A stretch of 64,000 bases of DNA, taken from NCBI GenBank assembly GCA_035771165.1, contig JAWNZC010000303.1, positions 62,001 to 126,000 on the forward strand. The letters run 5' to 3'. This document shows, in pieces, positions 19,942 to 30,099 of the stretch (positions are counted from its first letter, which is position 1; each line of letters starts with the position of its first letter). A program made the position numbers and the translations under genes. The stretch comes from Paragorgia papillata. Its lineage: Eukaryota > Cnidaria > Anthozoa > Scleralcyonacea > Coralliidae. Under the pieces are notes generated by a model. It was not told where the DNA came from, made no database searches, and saw only the letters and a program-made list of their open reading frames with translations.

Positions 19942-20015
19942 TTATTGGATTAGCACAGTTAGTGGGTGAAAAACGTAAGAATGGGAAAGGAGGGAGTAAA
20001 CAAGATTGGAAGATG
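19942..20015 (+). pseudogene. Left-arm exon module, TTATTGG type, copy 2
   Basis: Acceptor TTTTTTTAG, donor AAGATG|GTAAAT. Open frame LVGEKRKNGKGG followed by SKQDWK in the register shared with right-arm copies. Confidence 0.5.
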
Positions 20016-20116
20016 GTAAATATAATGTTTGTAGTTTAAATGAATGTTAATATTTGCACGTATTAGTAAATAATCAATTGATTATTCAACTAAAATGAGT
20101 TGTGTTTATATTGTAG

Positions 20117-20175
20117 GTTTTCTAGTGGAAGTAGTATTTCAAAGATGTTGAATAAAGCTTGAAGAGGACAACATT
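20117..20175 (+). pseudogene. Left-arm exon module, GTTTTCTAGTGG type, copy 2
   Basis: Same junction and sequence as the module at 19138. The two lie about 980 bp apart in a tandem unit that also holds the type C and TTATTGG modules. Confidence 0.45.
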
Positions 20176-20305
20176 ATGGAAGGATTTTGCTATAATATAA
20201 GTATTTGTGTGTTGTTGTGTCATTTGGTGTAGCTTTAAGTCGAGTAGTTTATTTATGCTGTATTTTTTGAAGTATGCGAAAGGTAAATATGATTTTTATT
20301 TGTAG

Positions 20306-20409
20306 GAATTGTCTGGTGAGTGTTGATAGTTGAGATGTCTAGCATCCTTGGTGTAAAGTTATGGAATAATTGAAGAAAGATAAGGAAATGATTGAAATTA
20401 CATGAAAAG
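20306..20409 (+). pseudogene. Left-arm exon module, type C copy 3
   Basis: Acceptor TTATTTGTAG, donor AAAAG|GTATAT. It closely follows copy 2 at 19329. Confidence 0.4.
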
Positions 20410-20571
20410 GTATATATATATTTCTCGTAAAGTTTTTAAAATATTCCTCGTTTTAATATTTTAGTAGAATACAGTTATATTATTGGAAGATAATGTAAAT
20501 ATTATGTGAAGTAAGTTTGTTTTTTAGTTTGTGTTTGATAATGACTGGTGTTTGAGCTATGTAAGTTTTAG

Positions 20572-20636
20572 TTACACAGTTCGTGGGTGAAAAACGTAAG
20601 AATGGGAAAGGAGGGAGTAAACAAGATTGGAAGAAG
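20572..20636 (+). pseudogene. Left-arm exon module, TTATTGG type, copy 3
   Basis: The 5' end is altered (acceptor AAGTTTTAG, then TTACACAG), whereas the 3' end and donor AAGAAG|GTAAAT are intact. A deletion joined an upstream intron to the middle of the module. Confidence 0.45.
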
Positions 20637-20727
20637 GTAAATATGTTTGTAGTTTAGATGAATGTTAATATTTGCACGCATTAGTAATTGGATTATTCAA
20701 CTGAAATGAGTTGTGTTCATATTGTAG

Positions 20728-21033
20728 GTTTTCTGGTGGAAGTATTCTTTCAAAGATGTTGAATAAAGCTTGAAGAGGACAAGAGTTTACGATAATGGAT
20801 TTTAAAAGGATTTTAAAAGAATGGAAGGATTTTAAAAGAATGGAAGGATTTTAAAAGAATGGAAGGATTTTAAAAGAATGGAAGTATTTTAAAACAATGG
20901 AAGGATTTTAAAACATTGGAAGGATTTTAAAAGAATGGAAGGATTTTAAAACAATGGAAGGACTTTAAAACAATGGAAGGACTTCAAGATATTGGAAAGA
21001 TTGACATGACTATTTAGTAGCTTGCATTGCAAG
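20728..21033 (+). pseudogene. Left-arm exon module, GTTTTCTAGTGG type, copy 3, with minisatellite
   Basis: The module runs into about ten 20-bp units (ATGGAAGGATTTTAAAAGA), then on to a donor-like GCAAG|GTAAAATG at 21033. The minisatellite therefore seems to sit inside an exon. The paralogous module at 29811 has the same arrangement. Confidence 0.5.
20796..20993 (+). repeat. 20-bp ATGGAAGGATTTTAAAAGA minisatellite
   Basis: About ten units, with late variants containing ACAATGG and GACTTC. It shares its unit with the array at 29880. Confidence 0.9.
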
Positions 21034-21132
21034 GTAAAATGCATGAAATTATTGTAATGTTATTTAGAAATTAGTTGTTGACGTCGACATGACTATCAGT
21101 GTATCAGGTTAGTGCACTGGTAGTCATTTGAT

Positions 21133-21160
21133 ATATCTGATATCATTTGATATCAGATAT
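21133..21160. repeat. 12-bp perfect hairpin
   Basis: ATATCTGATATC and GATATCAGATAT flank a 4-nt loop. A second inverted pair (TGGTATAATTTCA / TGAAATTATACCA) flanks 21175-21236. Confidence 0.75.
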
Positions 21161-21299
21161 TCTCTGATATTGTTTGGTATAATTTCAGATGTTCATGGAA
21201 AAGCAGTAAAGCTAATGGACTTTTGAAATTATACCAGAACAGATTTTTGGTTTGCTGTGTTTTGATTTTAGTTGTAATGCATGGGAAGTGGGATATATG

Positions 21300-22560
21300 T
21301 TGGGCCATGTGTATTTCTAAAGCATATTTATATCAAGTGTTGAGGCATTTATATGAAGGCATATATAATAATGTTATATAGGGGTATAGGGGTGTAACAT
21401 GTATATTTTAAAGCATTTATATATAGTGTTGATGCTCTATATTTAAGGCATATAGAGTTGAGACATTATATATATTTAAAGCATTTATGTGTAGTGTCAA
21501 GGCATCTATATTTAAGGCATATATTTCTAAAGCAATAAAATTTATATGTAGTGTCGATGCTCTATATTTAAGGCATATAGAGTTGAGACATTATATATAT
21601 TTAAAGCATTTATATGTAGTGTCAAGGCATCTATATTTAAGGCATATATTTCTAAAGCAATAAAATTTATATGTAGTATCGATGCTCTATATTTAAGGCA
21701 TATAGAGTTGAGACATTATATATATTTAAAGCATTTATATGTGGTATCAAGGCATCTATATTTAAGGCATATATTTCTAAAGCAAAAACATTTATATGTA
21801 GTGTCGATGCTCTATATTTAAGGCATATAGAGTTGAGACATTATATATATTTAAAGCATTTATATGTGGTATCAAGGCATCTATATTTAAGGCATATATT
21901 TCTAAAGCAAAAACATTTATATGTAGTGTCGATGCTCTATATTTAAGGCATATAGAGTTGAGACATTATATATATTTAAAGCATTTATGTGTGGTATCAA
22001 GGCATCTATACTTAAGGCATATATTTCTAAAGCAAAAACATTTATATGTAGTGTCGATGCTCTATATTTAAGGCATATATAGAGTTGAGACATTATATAT
22101 ATAATATATTTAAAGCATTTATGTGTGGTATCAAGGCATCTATATTTAAGGCATATATTTCTAAAGCAATAAAATTTATATGTAGTGTCGATGCTCTATA
22201 TTTAAGGCATATATAGAGTTGAGACATTATATATATAATATATTTAAAGCATTTATGTGTGGTATCAAGGCATCTATATTTAAGGCATATATTTCTAAAG
22301 CAAAAACATTTATATGTAGTGTCGATGCTCTATATTTAAGGCATATATAGAGTTGAGACATTATATATATAATATATTTAAAGCATTTATGTGTGGTATC
22401 AAGGCATCTATATTTAAGGCATATATTTCTAAAGCAATAAAATTTATATGTAGTGTCGATGCTCTATATTTAAGGCATATATAGAGTTGAGACATTATAT
22501 ATATTTAAAGCATTTATATGTGGTGTCAAGGCATCTACAGTACATGTATGTTTCTAAAGC
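21300..22560 (+). repeat. 125/134-bp tandem repeat
   Basis: About nine and a half units. The marker GATGCTCTATATTTAAGG starts at 21431, 21556, 21681, 21806, 21931, 22056, 22190, 22324 and 22459. The period is exactly 125 bp and then steps to 134-135 bp through an added AT-rich segment in the later units. It has no coding potential. Confidence 0.95.
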
Positions 22561-22807
22561 ATTTCTTTTAAAGCAGTTTCAAGGCGTTAGTTATATTTGA
22601 TAGTGGTCTTTGATATACTAGTATATCATATATTATGCATTGCATATATCCGATATTGTAAGTGCTCAAATATAGCATACTTTGAGCTGGTATTCTCCCC
22701 TATAGCTATGATAAGTTATATGTACATACAAATACAAATAGATAGATGTAGTTTTTTGCATGTTAATGCCGTAATTTTACAAGAATGGAAGGAGGAGTTC
22801 AAGATTG

Positions 22808-23165
22808 TGGAACATGGAACAATCGTCGAACAGTTTGAACATTATGGAACAATCGTCGAACAGTTTCAACATTATGGAACAATCATCGAACAATTTTCAT
22901 TTTATGGAACAATCGTCGAACAACTTTAATATTATGGAACAATCGTCGAATAACTTTAATATTACGGAACAATCGTCGAACAATTTTCATTTTATGGAAC
23001 AATCGTCGAATAACTTTAATATTACGGAACAATCGTCGAATAACTTTAATATTACAGAACAATCGTCGAACAATTTAAAACATGGAACAATCATCGAACA
23101 ATTTTCATTTTATGGAACAATTGTCAAACAATTTTAATATGGAATAATCGTCAAATAATTTTAAC
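22808..23165 (+). repeat. 30-bp minisatellite
   Basis: About twelve units centred on GGAACAATCGTCGAACAA. The period is a multiple of three, so it gives a false MEQSSNNFNI repeat frame. Confidence 0.92.
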
Positions 23166-23249
23166 ATCATCAAACAATCTTATTATTATGGAAGAATTTG
23201 AAGATAATGAAAGGAATTTCAGTTTGAAGCTTTGGATGTTTAGTGTTAA

Positions 23250-23364
23250 TTGGCTCGTTGAATCCAGAGTGAAGTGAAGGAAGAAGATGCTGTCCTTGGT
23301 GAAATGATGGACTGTTTGAGCAAGAGAAAGATGTTGATGAAATGGTGTAACAAGATTAGAAAAG
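23250..23364 (+). pseudogene. Left-arm exon with open frame, CLSK/KWCNKI type
   Basis: Ends at AGAAAAG|GTTTGT. A frame of about 34 codons is open up to the donor: IQSEVKEEDAVLGEMMDCLS followed by a basic piece and KWCNKIRK. The minus-strand exon at 58733-58879 gives FVGKVVECLSKEKD and ELKWCNKIWKK. The two match in CLSK and KWCNKI although the surrounding DNA differs. This protein-level similarity is the best sign that the arms descend from a coding gene. The upstream acceptor is uncertain and a TGA lies just before the open stretch. Confidence 0.5.
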
Positions 23365-23495
23365 GTTTGTTGATTTGTGAAGTGTTGTTTTGCTTGTTAA
23401 TCCACTGTTGTCCTTGTTAACCTACTGTCGTCCTTGTTCACCCTGTGTTGTGTTAAAATAATTACTGAAGATGAATTTTGTTTTGTATTTTATAG

Positions 23496-23857
23496 GTTGT
23501 CTGGCAACTGATGGTGTTTAAGTTGTGTGAAAAGCCAAGACTATATACTGGAAGAGTTTGAGAGAGAAGTTGATGAAAGCAGTGCATATCTTGAGGTACA
23601 TGTAAAGTATTGTTAAAAGAAATGTGTGTTGTTAAAGTGTTTGTTGTTGACTTGGTTATATTTTTTCAAGTATTTTAAGATTTATTGAATGTGTGTAGTA
23701 ATATAACTTTTATTTATTTTTCTTGTTTTTGATCAGAGAGAATGGGTGCTCTTTCAGTTGTCGAAGAGTTGATGTGATTTGGAGAAATGTTATGCAACGT
23801 TTCGCCACAATAATGTACAGCTTGTAGGAGTTTTGGAGAGGCAGTGATAATATCCAG
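23496..23857 (+). pseudogene. Exon A/B pair, unit 1
   Basis: Exon A (23496-23595, 100 bp) has acceptor GTATTTTATAG and donor CTTGAG|GTACAT. Exon B (23737-23857, 121 bp) has acceptor TTTTTGATCAG and donor ATCCAG|GTGTGT. This unit differs most from the others: exon B is 2 bp shorter and exon A carries GAGAGAAG instead of GAGACAG. Confidence 0.55.
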
Positions 23858-24458
23858 GTGTGTATAAAAATAATTGATTACATTTGTTAAGAGGAGGATT
23901 TTTGTGTTGTGACATGCATTTGATATGATATCAACATTCATTCATGATAGTCTAAGCATGTTTTGTCAAAGATCCTCCTCTTAATATTTCAGAAGAATAA
24001 GATGAGCTTCTGAAAGTCTAGTTTTAATAAAATTGCAGTTTTAAGAAAGGTCTTAGTTGAAAGATGGAGTTGTAAGAGAAAGAAAGGACTGAAATGTTAA
24101 ATTTTTTTTGAGGGAAAGTGCGCTTAATTGAAATTTGGAACCTTTCTAAAGGGGAGAAAAGTACTTAGTTGAAAATTGAAGTTGGAAAAAAAAGGACTTA
24201 ATTGAAAATTGGAGTTTTATTAATGAGGGGAGAGGAGGACTAAGTTTGAAGTTGTAAGGGGAGGGGACTAAGTTGAATTTTGAAGTTGTAAGGGGGGAGA
24301 GGACGTGGTTGAAAATTGGAGTTTTATTAATGAGGTTTATTAAAAGGTTTGTTGATTTGTGAAGGTGGTGTTGTGCTTGTTAACCTACTGTTGTCCTTGT
24401 TAACCCTGTATTGTGTTAAAATAATTACTGAAGATGAATTTTGTTTTGTATTTTATAG

Positions 24459-24853
24459 GTTGTCTGGCAACTGATGGTGTTTAAGTTGTGTGAAAAGCCA
24501 AGACTATATACTGGAAGAGTTTGAGACAGAAGTTGATGAAAGCAGTGAATATCTTGAGGTACATGTAAAGTATTGTTAAAAGAAATGTGTGTTGTTAAAG
24601 TATTTAATTAGACCAGAGTTCAGAAGAAATATGTTTGTTGTTGACTTGGTTATATTTTTTGAAGTATTTTAAGATTTATTGAATGTGTGTAGTAATATAA
24701 CTTTTATTTATTTTTCTTGTTTTTGATCAGAGAGAATTGGTGCTCTTTCAGTTGTCGAAGAGTTGTGATGTGATTTGGAGAAATGTTATGCAACCTTCCC
24801 CCACAATAATGGACAGCTTGTAGGAGTTTTGGAGAGGCAGTGATAATATCCAG
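24459..24853 (+). pseudogene. Exon A/B pair, unit 2
   Basis: Exon A 24459-24558, exon B 24731-24853 (123 bp). The 3' frame of exon A (YILEEFETEVDESSEYLE) ends on a whole codon. Exon B starts on a whole codon with RELVLFQLSKS, so splicing them keeps one frame until TAG in exon B (after MDSL). Confidence 0.55.
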
Positions 24854-25308
24854 GTGTGTATAAAAATAATTAATTACATTTGTTAAGAGGAGGATTTTTG
24901 TGTTGTGACATGGATTTGAGATGATATCAACATTCGTGATGTTCTAAGCATGTTTTCTCAAAGATCCTCCTCTTAATATTTCAGAAGAGTAAGATGAGCT
25001 TCTGAAAGTCTAGTTTTAATAAAATTGAAGTTTTAAGAAAGGTCTTAGTTGAAAGATGGAGTTGAAAAAAAAAGGACTTAATTGAAAATTGGAGTTTTAT
25101 TAATGAGGGGAGAGGACTAAGTTGTAAGGGGAGGGGACTAAGTTGAAAATTTGAGTTTTATTAATGAGGTTTATTAAAAGGTTTGTTGCTTTGTGAAGTG
25201 TTGTGCTTGTTAATCCACTGTTGTCCTTGTTAACCTACTGTCGCCCTTGTTAACCCTGTGTTGTGTTAAAATAATTACTGAAGATGAATTTTGTTTTGTA
25301 TTTTATAG

Positions 25309-25703
25309 GTTGTCTGGCAACTGATGGTGTTTAAGTTGTGTGAAAAGCCAAGACTATATACTGGAAGAGTTTGAGACAGAAGTTGATGAAGGCAGTGAAT
25401 ATCTTGAGGTACATGTAAAGTATTGTTAAAAGAAATGTGTGTTGTTAAAGTTTTTAATTAGACCAGAGTTCAGAAGAAATATGTTTGTTGTTGACTTGGT
25501 TATATTTTTTCAAGTATTTTAAGATTTATTGAATGTGTGTAGTAATATAACTTTTATTTATTTTTCTTGTTTTTGATCAGAGAGAATTGGTGCTCTTTCA
25601 GTTGTCGAAGAGTTGTGATGTGATTTGGAGAAATGTTATGCAACCTTTCCCCACAATAATGGACAGCTTGTAGGAGTTTTGGAGAGGCAGTGATAATATC
25701 CAG
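25309..25703 (+). pseudogene. Exon A/B pair, unit 3
   Basis: Exon A 25309-25408, exon B 25581-25703. Same junctions and frames as unit 2. Exon A has GAAGGCAG instead of GAAAGCAG, so its last part reads DEGSEYLE. Confidence 0.55.
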
Positions 25704-26374
25704 GTGTGTATAAAAATAATTAATTACATTTGTTAAGAGGAGGATTTTTGTGTTGTGACATGCATTTGAGATGATATCAACATTCGTGATGTTCTAAGCA
25801 TGTTTTGTCAAAGATCCTCCTCTTAATATTTCAGAAGAGTAAGATGAGCTTCTGAAAGTCTACTTTTAATAAAATTGAAGTTTTAAGAAAGGTCTTAGTT
25901 GAAAGATGGAGTTGTAAGAGAAATAAAGGACTGAAATGTTAAAAAAGGTTTTGAGGGAAAGTGCGCTTAATTGAAATTTGGAACCTTTCTAAAGAAGGAG
26001 AAAAGCACTTAGTTGAAAATTGAAGTTGGAAAAAGGACTTAATTGAAATTGGAGTTTTATTAATGAGGGGAGAGGACTAAGTTGTAAGGGGAGGGGACTA
26101 AGTTGAATTTTGAAGTTGTAAGGGGGGAAGAGAACTTAGTTGGAAATTGGAGTTTTATTAATGAGGGGAGAGGACTAAGTTTGAAGTTGTAAGGGGGAGG
26201 GGACTAAGTTGAAAATTTGAGTTTTATTAATGAGGTTTATTAAAAGGTTTGTTGCTTTGTGAAGTGTTGTGCTTGTTAATCCAATGTTGTCCTTGTTAAC
26301 CTACTGTCGCCCTTGTTAACCCTGTGTTGTGTTAAAATAATTACTGAAGATGAATTTTGTTTTGTATTTTATAG

Positions 26375-26769
26375 GTTGTCTGGCAACTGATGGTGTTTAA
26401 GTTGTGTGAAAAGCCAAGACTATATACTGGAAGAGTTTGAGACAGAAGTTGATGAAGGCAGTGAATATCTTGAGGTACATGTAAAGTATTGTTAAAAGAA
26501 ATGTGTGTTGTTAAAGTTTTTAATTAGACCAGAGTTCAGAAGAAATATGTTTGTTGTTGACTTGGTTATATTTTTTCAAGTATTTTAAGATTTATTGAAT
26601 GTGTGTAGTAATATAACTTTTATTTATTTTTCTTGTTTTTGATCAGAGAGAATTGGTGCTCTTTCAGTTGTCGAAGAGTTGTGATGTGATTTGGAGAAAT
26701 GTTATGCAACCTTTCCCCACAATAATGGACAGCTTGTAGGAGTTTTGGAGAGGCAGTGATAATATCCAG
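26375..26769 (+). pseudogene. Exon A/B pair, unit 4
   Basis: Exon A 26375-26474, exon B 26647-26769. Almost identical to unit 3. Confidence 0.55.
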
Positions 26770-27457
26770 GTGTGTATAAAAATAATTAATTACATTTGTT
26801 AAGAGGAGGATTTTTGTGTTGTGACATGCATTTGAGATGATATCAACATTCGTGATGTTCTAAGCATGTTTTGTCAAAGATCCTCCTCTTAATATTTCAG
26901 AAGAGTAAGATGAGCTTCTGAAAGTCTACTTTTAATAAAATTGAAGTTTTAAGAAAGGTCTTAGTTGAAAGATGGAGTTGTAAGAGAAATAAAGGACTGA
27001 AATGTTAAAAAAGGTTTTGAGGGAAAGTGCGCTTAATTGAAATTTGGAACCTTTCTAAAGAAGGAGAAAAGCACTTAGTTGAAAATTGAAGTTGGAAAAA
27101 GGACTTAATTGAAATTGGAGTTTTATTAATGAGGGGAGAGGACTAAGTTGTAAGGGGAGGGGACTAAGTTGAATTTTGAAGTTGTAAGGGGGGGAGAGAA
27201 CTTAGTTGGAAATTGCAGTTTTATTAATGAGGAGAGGACAAAGTTTGAAGTTGTAAGGGGGAGGGGACTAAGTTGAATTTTGAAGTTGTAAGGGGGGAGA
27301 GGAGTTAGTTGAAAATTGGAGTTTTATTAATGAGGTTTATTAAAAGGTTTGTTGATTTGTGAAGTGTTGTTGTGCTTGTTAACCTACTGTCGCCCTTGTT
27401 AACCCAGTGTAGTGTTGAAATAATTACTGAAGGTGAATTTTGTTTTGTATTTTATAG

Positions 27458-27849
27458 GTTGTCTTGCAACTGATGGTGTTTAAGTTGTGTGAAAAGCCAA
27501 GACTATATACTGGAAGAGTTGGAGACAGAAGTTGATGAAAGCAGTGAATATCTTGAGGTACATGTAAAGTATTGTTAAAAGAAATGTGTGTTAAAGTATT
27601 TAATTAGACCAGAGTTCAGAAGAAATATGTTTGTTTTTGACTTGGTTATATTTTTTCAAGTATTTTAAGATTTATTGAATGTGTGTAGTAATATAACTTT
27701 CATTTATTTTTCTTGTTTTTGATCAGAGAGAATTGGTGCTCTTTCAGTTGTCGAAGAGTTGTGATGTGATTTGGAGAAATGTTATGCAACCTTTCCCCAC
27801 AATAATGGACAGCTTGTAGGAGTTTTGGAGAGGCAGTGATAATATCCAG
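27458..27849 (+). pseudogene. Exon A/B pair, unit 5
   Basis: Exon A 27458-27557 (GTCTTGCAAC instead of GTCTGGCAAC; GTTGGAGA instead of GTTTGAGA), exon B 27727-27849. The intron between them is slightly shorter. Confidence 0.55.
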
Positions 27850-28520
27850 GTGTGTATAAAAATAATTAATTACATTTGTTAAGAGGAGGATTTTTGTGTT
27901 GTGACATGCATTTGAGATGATATCAACATTCGTGATGTTCTAAGCATGTTTTGTCAAAGATCCTCCTCTTAATATTTCAGAAGAGTAAGATGAGCTTCTG
28001 AAAGTCTACTTTTAATAAAATTGAAGTTTTAAGAAAGGTCTTAGTTGAAAGATGGAGTTGTAAGAGAAATAAAGGACTGAAATGTTAAAAAAGGTTTTGA
28101 GGGAAAGTGCGCTTAATTGAGATTTGGAACCTTTCTAAAGAAGGAGAAAAGCACTTAGTTGAAAATTGAAGTTGGAAAAAGGACTTAATTGAAATTGGAG
28201 TTTTATTAATGAGGGGAGAGGACTAAGTTGTAAGGGGAGGGGACTAAGTTGAATTCTGAAGTTGTAAGGGGGGAAGAGAACTTAGTTGGAAATTGGAGTT
28301 TTATTAATGAGGGGAGAGGACTAAGTTTGAAGTTGTAAGGGGGAGGGGACTAAGTTGAAAATTTGAGTTTTATTAATGAGGTTTATTAAAAGGTTTGTTG
28401 CTTTGTGAAGTGTTGTGCTTGTTAATCCAATGTTGTCCTTGTTAACCTACTGTCGTCCTTGTTAACCCTGTGTTGTGTTAAAATAATTACTGAAGATGAA
28501 TTTTGTTTTGTATTTTATAG

Positions 28521-28915
28521 GTTGTCTGGCAACTGATGGTGTTTAAGTTGTGTGAAAAGCCAAGACTATATACTGGAAGAGTTTGAGACAGAAGTTGATG
28601 AAGGCAGTGAATATCTTGAGGTACATGTAAAGTATTGTTAAAAGAAATGTGTGTTGTTAAAGTTTTTAATTAGACCAGAGTTCAGAAGAAATATGTTTGT
28701 TGTTGACTTGGTTATATTTTTTCAAGTATTTTAAGATTTATTGAATGTGTGTAGTAATATAACTTTTATTTATTTTTCTTGTTTTTGATCAGAGAGAATT
28801 GGTGCTCTTTCAGTTGTCGAAGAGTTGTGATGTGATTTGGAGAAATGTTATGCAACCTTTCCCCACAATAATGGACAGCTTGTAGGAGTTTTGGAGAGGC
28901 AGTGATAATATCCAG
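28521..28915 (+). pseudogene. Exon A/B pair, unit 6
   Basis: Exon A 28521-28620, exon B 28793-28915. Matches units 3 and 4. Confidence 0.55.
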
Positions 28916-29329
28916 GTGTGTATAAAAATAATTAATTACATTTGTTAAGAGGAGGATTTTTGTGTTGTGACATGCATTTGAGATGATATCAACATTCGTG
29001 ATGTTCTAAGCATGTTTTGTCAAAGATCCTCCTCTTAATATTTCAGAAGAGTAAGATGAGCTTCTGAAAGTCTACTTTTAATAAAATTGAAGTTTTAAGA
29101 AAGGTCTTAGTTGAAAGATGGAGTTGTAAGAGAAATAAAGGACTGAAATGTTAAAAAAGGTTTTGAGGGAAAGTGCGCTTAATTGAAATTTGGAACCTTT
29201 CTAAAGAAGGAGAAAAGCACTTAGTTGAAAATTGAAGTTGGAAAAAGGACTTAATTGAAATTGGAGTTTTATTAATGAGGGGAGAGGACTAAGTTGTAAG
29301 GGGAGGGGACTAAGTTGAATTTTGAAGTT

Positions 29330-29580
29330 GTAAGGGGGGGAGAGAACTTAGTTGGAAATTGCAGTTTTATTAATGAGGAGAGGATGAAGTTTGAAGTTGT
29401 AAGGGGGAGGGGACTAAGTTGAATTTTGAAGTTGTAAGGGGGGAGAGGACTTAGTTGAAAATTGGAGTTTTATTAATGAGGAGAGGACTAAGTTGAAGTT
29501 GTAAGGGGGGGAAAGGACGAAGTTGAATTTTGAAGTTGTAAGGAGGGGAAAGGACGAAGTTGCAAGGGGGGTGTTGATTG
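29330..29580 (+). repeat. GAAGTTGTAAGGGG minisatellite, terminal block
   Basis: Several units of about 55 bp with TTTTATTAATGAGG and GGGGAGAGGAC. It marks the 3' edge of the six-unit array. Confidence 0.8.
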
Positions 29581-29612
29581 ACTATATGGTAAACGTGATG
29601 TTTGTTTTTTAG

Positions 29613-29676
29613 TTATTGGATAAGTACAGCTAGTGAGTGAAGTACATAAGGAGGGAGTAAACAAGATTGGAAAAAG
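29613..29676 (+). pseudogene. Left-arm exon module, TTATTGG type, copy 4
   Basis: Acceptor TTTGTTTTTTAG, donor AAAAAG|GTAAAC. It has lost the AATGGGAAA piece but keeps GGAGGGAGTAAACAAGATTG as in the right-arm copies. Confidence 0.5.
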
Positions 29677-29810
29677 GTAAACAACATTTAATATTGATAA
29701 GGAAATCATTGGTGGATTATATAATATTGTAGTGTGTGTTATAACAGGGCTTGTTCTAATATTTTTGGGAGTGTAGCAGTGAAGTAAGATTAGTTGTGTT
29801 AATGTTGTAG

Positions 29811-30050
29811 GTTATCAAGTGGAAGTATTGTTTGTAAGATGTCGAGTAAAGCTTCAAGGTAGTGGAAGGATTCTAATTAAAACAATGGAAGGATTTAAAA
29901 CAATGGAAGGATTTAAAACAATGGAAGGATTTAAAACAATGGAAGGATTTCAAGACAATGGAAGGATTTCAAGACAATGGAAGGATTTAAAACAATGGAA
30001 GGATTTCAAGACAATGGAAGGATGAAGATGAATGAGTAAGTTGCGTTGAA
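29811..30050 (+). pseudogene. GTTATCAAGTGG-type exon module with minisatellite
   Basis: After acceptor AATGTTGTAG it resembles the modules at 19138-20728, then runs through an ATGGAAGGATTTAAAACA minisatellite (29880-30025) to a donor-like GAAAG|GTAAAAGG. It has the same layout as 20728-21033. Confidence 0.5.
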
Positions 30051-30099
30051 AGGTAAAAGGTGTCAAATTATTATGGTTATTTAATGATTAGTTGTTGAG

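Larger units (their letters stand above)
23391..29480 (+). repeat. Six tandem units of about 1 kb, each with two exon-like modules
   Basis: Exon A starts at 23496, 24459, 25309, 26375, 27458 and 28521, giving spacings of 963, 850, 1066, 1083 and 1063 bp. Units 3-6 are nearly identical. Each has: a short TTGTCCTTGTTAACC repeat; exon A; exon B; a 13-bp inverted pair around a third acceptor; a TTTTAATAAAATTG poly(A)-like signal; and a variable number of GAAGTTGTAAGGGG minisatellite units. Changes in minisatellite number account for the length differences. Confidence 0.93.
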
